Position numbers and translations under genes: made by a program. A DNA stretch of 11,133 nt from an uncultured Pelagibacteraceae bacterium. Its GTDB lineage: Bacteria > Pseudomonadota > Alphaproteobacteria > Pelagibacterales > Pelagibacteraceae. This document shows, in pieces, positions 7,566 through 11,133 of the stretch. The notes under the pieces were generated by a model. It was not told the origin of the DNA. It saw only the letters and a program-made list of their open reading frames with translations, and did not search any database. The stretch lies in assembly GCA_902509725.1 (NCBI GenBank), contig CABWYI010000020.1, forward strand, positions 1 through 11,133, in the 5' to 3' direction. Positions within the stretch are counted from its first letter, which is position 1, and each line of letters opens with the position of its first letter.

Positions 7566-7700
7566 TTATTTAAAAGTTATAAATGTTCCAATTAAGATCA
7601 CACCCCAACAAGTAGCGATTGCAGAAAAAATCCCAGTTTTAATAAAAGTTGTTTTTTTGTTGATTATTTTTTGAAGGATTTTTATATTCGAAAGGTGCAT
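7566..7700 (-). CDS. Small single-pass membrane protein (44 aa), unknown function
   Basis: I do not recognise this gene. An ATG at 7700 opens a 44-residue frame ending in TAA at 7566-7568. The N-terminal half is basic and helical (MHLSNIKILQKIINKKTTF), and is followed by one hydrophobic stretch, about residues 20-42 (GIFSAIATCWGVILIGTFI inside it), ending in Lys. This predicts a single transmembrane helix with the basic N-terminus in the cytoplasm. A strong GAGGA lies six bases before the ATG, the best-placed ribosome site in the window, which argues for real translation. It sits between the 116-aa gene and the tauE-like gene, in their direction, filling what would otherwise be a 208-base gap. 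It might be an accessory subunit of the exporter or of the membrane-bound APS reductase; nothing in the sequence decides this. Confidence 0.6.
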   Translation of the reverse strand: MHLSNIKILQKIINKKTTFIKTGIFSAIATCWGVILIGTFITFK

Positions 7701-7706
7701 CTATAT

Positions 7707-7711
7707 TCCTC
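7707..7711 (-). promoter_or_regulatory. Strong ribosome binding site of the 44-aa membrane protein gene
   Basis: GAGGA on the minus strand, six bases before the ATG at 7700. Its near-ideal sequence and spacing, in a genome where many starts lack any such site, is the main support for the small gene. Confidence 0.55.
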
Positions 7712-7745
7712 AATACACCCACTAAAAAAATTGTCAAATTATAAT

Positions 7746-8096
7746 TTAATATATAGTTGCACCAAAGACCTTGATCTCTCCATCTTCGACTCCAAGAACT
7801 AATCTGCCCAAAAACTCTCCTGGGATCTTCTTGTTTGTTTGTTTAATGAGAACGGTTATATGTTCTCCTCTTCTAAGAATGCCAAAAGGCTCATAAGTTT
7901 CTTTTAGATTTGTAATAAGTTCATTATTAGCCCACTGCTTTCCAAGCTCAACTTCATTTGCTCCAAACAGCATTTGTGTTGAAAAATCTCGTGTAAAACC
8001 TCCATAATCTTTAAGATTAGAGGATCTAACCAAATTATCCCAAAATGGCTTACCTAGTGCAAATATCTCTTCATTAGATTTAGCTAAAAGATCCAT
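7746..8096 (-). CDS. Uncharacterised 116-aa cytoplasmic protein in the apr-tauE unit
   Basis: Not a family I can name. The 116-residue product has no signal peptide or membrane segment and no cysteines. The first third is helical (IFALGKPFWDNLVRSSNLKD, then YGGFTRDFSTQML). The rest looks like alternating strands with a final GEFLGRLVLGVEDGEIKVFGATIY, split here as strand, EDGEIKV turn and strand. This pattern, a helix with a DY..F..DFS-type segment followed by curved strands and an EDG-K-V-G end, resembles small NTF2-like/DUF3887-type domains, a low-confidence structural guess. It begins 24 bases after the aprA stop and lies 45 bases before the 44-aa gene, so it is almost certainly co-transcribed with aprMBA. 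A role in APS reductase assembly or sulfite handling is inferred from position only. No strong Shine-Dalgarno is seen. Confidence 0.75.
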   Translation of the reverse strand: MDLLAKSNEEIFALGKPFWDNLVRSSNLKDYGGFTRDFSTQMLFGANEVELGKQWANNELITNLKETYEPFGILRRGEHITVLIKQTNKKIPGEFLGRLVLGVEDGEIKVFGATIY

Positions 8097-8120
8097 AGAT
8101 GACTTACTCTTTATATAAAC

Positions 8121-9980
8121 TTAAGAGGCTTTCTTCTTCTCATTCTCGTCTACTATATGATACACGGGCACTTTTTCCAGAGTGAATTTACCTGTTTTTG
8201 GGTCTCTTCTTGAAACTGTTAAACAGTGCCAATTTTCATCATCTAATTTCATATGATCCCCTCTGTAATAGTATCCTGGCCAACGAGTTTCTTCTCTAAA
8301 CAAAGTATGCTCAGTAACACATTGAGATGTTAGGGTTCTATGTTTAAGTTCCCATGCTCTCATTAATTGGTGATAATCTTCAGCTCCTACTTTTTCCAAA
8401 TCTTCTTGAAGCCATACTAGAAGCTCAAGAGCTCTTTTTAACATATTTCCATTAGTCATGTAATTAGATGTAATGCCACCGACGTACTCATCCATTATTT
8501 TTTGAAGTCTTTGTAAACCTTGAATCGGAGAAATGTAACTTGGAGAAACAGTACCACCTGTTATTTCATTTTGAGCTACTGTGAAAGTTTCTAAGGGTTT
8601 GTAAACTGCAGTTTTAAAGTCTTCACATTGTTTATCAGAAACATCAATACCATCAGCTTTTTTATCTTCTATATATTTTACCGCAGCTTTTGCAGCTAAC
8701 CTTCCTTCAGTAAAAGAACCAGATGAAAACTTATGAGCACTCCCACCAACAGTATCTCCTGCTCCAAATAAACCATCAATAGTTAACATTCTATTGTATC
8801 CCCAAAAGTATTCTGGTGGAGATAAATCTTCTGGTCCACTTACCCAAGCTCCTGAGCAAGTTGCGTGAGAACCCATTACATATGGTTCAGATGTAGTTAA
8901 TTCTGGATTAGTGTGTTTTGGATCAATATTCTGAGAAGCCCAAACTACAGCTTGACCTACAGTCATTCCTAAAAAGTTTTCCCAACCAACAGTTTCCAAA
9001 TGAGGATCTTGAAAAGCTTCTTTGGTTACCATATGAATAGGACCACCACCTGCAGCAACTTCTTGTATAAATGCATGGTTTCTTAAACATGTGGGAGTTG
9101 GATGATGATCAATGTATTCTCCAACTAACTCTTTCGTCTGGTCATACCACTTCTTTTCATAGTTCTCTCCATTAGCATTTTGAGTATATGTTTTTAGGTG
9201 TAAAAAATATGCTCCAACAGGACCATAACCATCTTTAAATCTACATAAAACAATTCTGTTTTCCATTTGTGTCATTTTTGCACCTGCTGCAATAGGTAAA
9301 GCGTAAGCTGAACCATTGCTCCAAGGAGCATACCAAGTTCTTCCCATTCCCTCACCAACTGCTCTTGGTTTAAAAATATGTGATGCTCCACCTGCTGCAA
9401 CTATTACAGTTTTGGCCCTAAATACATGAAAATCTCCAGTCCTCATATTAAAACCAACAGCTCCACCAATTCTATTTTCTTGAGCCTCATCCATTAACAA
9501 ATGAGTAACCATTATTCTGTTATAAATTTTATCCGCAGATTTTTTAGCTGCTTCAGCAACTATAGGTTTATAACTTTCGCCATGAATCATTATCTGCCAC
9601 TTACCTTCTCTCAAATATCTACCAGTTTTTTCATTTTTCATCATTGGTAGTCCCCACTCATCAAACATATGTACAGTCGAGTCTACGTGACGAGCCATAT
9701 CATAACCTAAATCTTCTCTGACCATTCCCATTAAATCATTTCTTGCATATCTTACGTGGTCTTCAGGTTGATTCTCATCCCATTGCATTCCCATATAACA
9801 ATTGATTGCATATAATCCCTGAGCAACAGCTCCACTTCTATCGATATTAGCTTTTTCAACACATATAATTTTTAAATCTCTTCCCCAGTGTCTGGCTTCA
9901 AAAGTTGCACCTGTGCCAGCCATTCCACCACCAACGACTAATACATCGCATTCTTCAAAATGTGTTTTGTATTTAGCCAT
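8121..9980 (-). CDS. aprA: Adenylylsulfate (APS) reductase, alpha subunit (EC 1.8.99.2)
   Basis: The 619-residue FAD subunit of dissimilatory-type APS reductase, which interconverts APS and sulfite plus AMP. The FAD fold opens with VVGGGMAGTGA at 15-25. Residues expected at the flavin/substrate site are present: N60 in AINCYMG, the tryptophans of RTWYAPW (216 and 220), R247 in LCRFKDGYGPVG, and H372 in GSHATCSGAWVSGPED. GDTVGGSAHKFSSGSF (408-423) is the second FAD contact. These motifs separate it from succinate dehydrogenase and fumarate reductase flavoproteins. Its ATG shares one base with the aprB stop (TAATG), and AGGGAG lies ten bases upstream. With no Dsr genes in the window and two sulfite-releasing enzymes nearby, the likely direction is sulfite oxidation. 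SAR11 aprBA has been described and linked to sulfite detoxification from organosulfur compounds. Confidence 0.96.
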   Translation of the reverse strand: MAKYKTHFEECDVLVVGGGMAGTGATFEARHWGRDLKIICVEKANIDRSGAVAQGLYAINCYMGMQWDENQPEDHVRYARNDLMGMVREDLGYDMARHVDSTVHMFDEWGLPMMKNEKTGRYLREGKWQIMIHGESYKPIVAEAAKKSADKIYNRIMVTHLLMDEAQENRIGGAVGFNMRTGDFHVFRAKTVIVAAGGASHIFKPRAVGEGMGRTWYAPWSNGSAYALPIAAGAKMTQMENRIVLCRFKDGYGPVGAYFLHLKTYTQNANGENYEKKWYDQTKELVGEYIDHHPTPTCLRNHAFIQEVAAGGGPIHMVTKEAFQDPHLETVGWENFLGMTVGQAVVWASQNIDPKHTNPELTTSEPYVMGSHATCSGAWVSGPEDLSPPEYFWGYNRMLTIDGLFGAGDTVGGSAHKFSSGSFTEGRLAAKAAVKYIEDKKADGIDVSDKQCEDFKTAVYKPLETFTVAQNEITGGTVSPSYISPIQGLQRLQKIMDEYVGGITSNYMTNGNMLKRALELLVWLQEDLEKVGAEDYHQLMRAWELKHRTLTSQCVTEHTLFREETRWPGYYYRGDHMKLDDENWHCLTVSRRDPKTGKFTLEKVPVYHIVDENEKKKAS

Positions 9981-10450
9981 TAATAATAAACTCCCTTTTT
10001 AAAAGAATCTTTTGGAACAGAGGGTAATTCTTGTTTTGTATTTAATCCCTCAGGTTCGCTATATAATCTCTGTGAATTTATTTCTCCTTGATTAGGAATA
10101 TCCCCATCAGCAAGTTTAGGAATAAATTTTCCCCAGGGTTTTGTTGTTATTGGAGAAACAAAATTCTTTTCAGTTCCATTTCTAAATTTTATTTTCCAAG
10201 AAATTGTTCCTTTTTTCTCTTCTCTTCTTACTCTAACGCTATGACCCATTGGTGCAAAGTCGGCGTAGCCTCTTACATCTATTGCATGATTTGGACAAGC
10301 CTTAACACACGAGTAACATTCCCAACAAAAATTAGGTTCAATATTTTTTGCACGTCTAATGTTTTCATCTATGTGCATAATATCTGATGGACATATATCC
10401 ACGCAGTGACCACAGCCATCACATCTAGTCATGTATACAAAAGTTGACAT
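9980..10450 (-). CDS. aprB: Adenylylsulfate (APS) reductase, beta (iron-sulfur) subunit
   Basis: A 156-residue ferredoxin-like subunit that carries electrons between the AprA flavin and the membrane. Two [4Fe-4S] motifs are intact: C10, C13, C16 and C20 followed by Pro, and C42, C45, C48 and C52 followed by Pro. A tryptophan in CWEC (W43) fits the residue thought to help electron transfer between clusters in known AprB. The first residues, MSTFVYMTRCDGCGHC, match the family start, so the ATG at 10450 is chosen although AGGAG is 13 bases away, a long spacing. The C-terminal tail (about 85-156), used by AprB to wrap around AprA, is present. Overlap with aprA by one base and a 33-base gap from aprM indicate a single operon in the order aprM-aprB-aprA. 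Confidence 0.96.
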   Translation of the reverse strand: MSTFVYMTRCDGCGHCVDICPSDIMHIDENIRRAKNIEPNFCWECYSCVKACPNHAIDVRGYADFAPMGHSVRVRREEKKGTISWKIKFRNGTEKNFVSPITTKPWGKFIPKLADGDIPNQGEINSQRLYSEPEGLNTKQELPSVPKDSFKKGVYY

Positions 10451-10463
10451 AATTTTTATTTTT

Positions 10464-10468
10464 CTCCT
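10464..10468 (-). promoter_or_regulatory. Ribosome binding site of aprB (long spacing)
   Basis: AGGAG on the minus strand, 13 bases from the aprB ATG across an A/T-only spacer. The sequence is good but the spacing is longer than usual. It still supports the 10450 start rather than the internal Met at residue 7, which would remove family-conserved residues. Confidence 0.5.
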
Positions 10469-10483
10469 TTTTTTATTAACATA

Positions 10484-11133
10484 TTAATAGTGCTTTGGCT
10501 CTTCTCTTTTTATACCTAGGCCAAATTGCTCAGGTGCATCAGCTGGTGGTGGTAAATTATCTCTTGAACCATCGGCTTCAGCTAAATTTTTTTGTATAGC
10601 TGCCCCAGGTTTATAAAACATATGAGCAAATTTAGACCAGTAAACACCACCAAATAGAATCAAATTTGATGCTACAAATAAAATTAAAAATAAATAAGAT
10701 AAACCCAGTTGACCATTAAATTGCATATAAGACCAGGCTAGTCCGAAAGTTGAACAAGCAAGTAATGCCAAAACAAATAAATCTGCCTTAATAATTCTAT
10801 ACCAAGGGTGGGCTTCTGCGGATACATCAACTCTTAAAAAAAACCAAAACCAATATCCACCTATACAAGTTAAAATAGCTCCTACATGCCAAAGTGTTGA
10901 CCACATTTCAGAGTTGGGTTTATTCATTCCAGTATAACAAAAAACTAAAATGGCAGTTGATATCCAAAATAAAATTGTTCCGTACATACCAAGAACATGC
11001 GCTAGTCTTCTTTTGCCAAAACCAAGTTCTGAAGTTGTTCCAATATCAACAACTGTTGTTTTAGCAATTATAGAGGTCTTCTCACCGATGCCCAATTTTT
11101 TTGTAGCTGATAATTTTGCTTTTTTTGCATTAT
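10484..11133 (-). CDS. aprM: AprM-like membrane anchor of APS reductase (5' end beyond window)
   Basis: A polytopic membrane protein directly upstream of aprB. Four hydrophobic helices are visible, counted from the TTG at 11095: about 34-57, 66-88, 104-124 and 130-151. A short hydrophilic, proline-rich C-terminal tail follows (PPPADAPEQFG). AprM proteins in sulfur oxidisers and SAR11 are proposed to anchor AprBA to the membrane and pass electrons to quinone, standing in for QmoABC. His and Trp residues in the helices (WHVG, GGYWFWFF) could serve such a role, but this is inference. The frame stays open to the window edge, adding a Lys/Ala-rich stretch (NAKKAKLSATKK) upstream of the TTG. No in-frame ATG or GTG occurs before the edge, so I treat the gene as 5'-truncated by the window rather than starting at that TTG. 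Confidence 0.83.
   Translation of the reverse strand, partial: NAKKAKLSATKKLGIGEKTSIIAKTTVVDIGTTSELGFGKRRLAHVLGMYGTILFWISTAILVFCYTGMNKPNSEMWSTLWHVGAILTCIGGYWFWFFLRVDVSAEAHPWYRIIKADLFVLALLACSTFGLAWSYMQFNGQLGLSYLFLILFVASNLILFGGVYWSKFAHMFYKPGAAIQKNLAEADGSRDNLPPPADAPEQFGLGIKREEPKHY

Noticed and set aside
7732..7737. A perfect TTGACA on the minus strand as an internal promoter for the 44-aa gene and tauE
   Set aside because: The matching -10 position reads only TATTGA or ATTGAG, and transcription would start at or inside the small gene's ribosome site, so it is probably chance.
8121..9980. Succinate dehydrogenase/fumarate reductase flavoprotein
   Set aside because: The NCYMG, RFKDGYGPVG and GSHATCSGAWVSGPED segments and the adjacent two-cluster AprB are specific to APS reductase.

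Overview
This is an AT-rich, tightly packed stretch of marine-type alphaproteobacterial DNA. Low GC, very short intergenic spaces, head-to-tail genes and an AprMBA set with no visible Dsr or Qmo genes all fit Pelagibacterales (SAR11). That assignment is my inference from gene content and composition, not from a marker gene. Almost the whole window is one organosulfonate/sulfite metabolism island.

Layout. Positions 1-205 hold the 3' end of a plus-strand 2-keto-4-pentenoate hydratase-family gene. Convergent to it is a minus-strand unit, read right to left: xsc (3782-2001), an FAD amine oxidase of the DadA/TauY type split into two overlapping reading frames (1953-659), and a GNAT acetyltransferase (658-227). 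From a 117-bp divergent intergenic region (3783-3899) the plus strand carries suyA, suyB and suyZ (3900-6459). Meeting these tail to tail is a second minus-strand unit that starts beyond the right edge: aprM (5' end cut off), aprB, aprA, an unrecognised 116-aa protein, a 44-aa single-pass membrane peptide, and a TauE/SafE exporter (11133-6452).

How the genes fit together. Xsc cleaves sulfoacetaldehyde (from taurine or isethionate) to acetyl phosphate and sulfite. SuyAB cleaves 3-sulfolactate to pyruvate and sulfite. The split FAD oxidase may once have supplied sulfoacetaldehyde by oxidative deamination of taurine. Released sulfite is toxic, and three disposal routes are encoded alongside: the SuyZ (PSE-family) exporter, the TauE/SafE exporter, and membrane-anchored APS reductase (AprMBA), which can oxidise sulfite plus AMP to APS and pass electrons to the membrane. 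The window therefore reads as a carbon-from-sulfonates module with built-in sulfite detoxification or energy conservation. The two uncharacterised small genes inside the apr-tauE unit are the most novel part. No sulfonate transporter, sulfolactate dehydrogenase, phosphotransacetylase or ATP sulfurylase gene lies in the window, and no tRNA, rRNA, CRISPR array or mobile element was seen.
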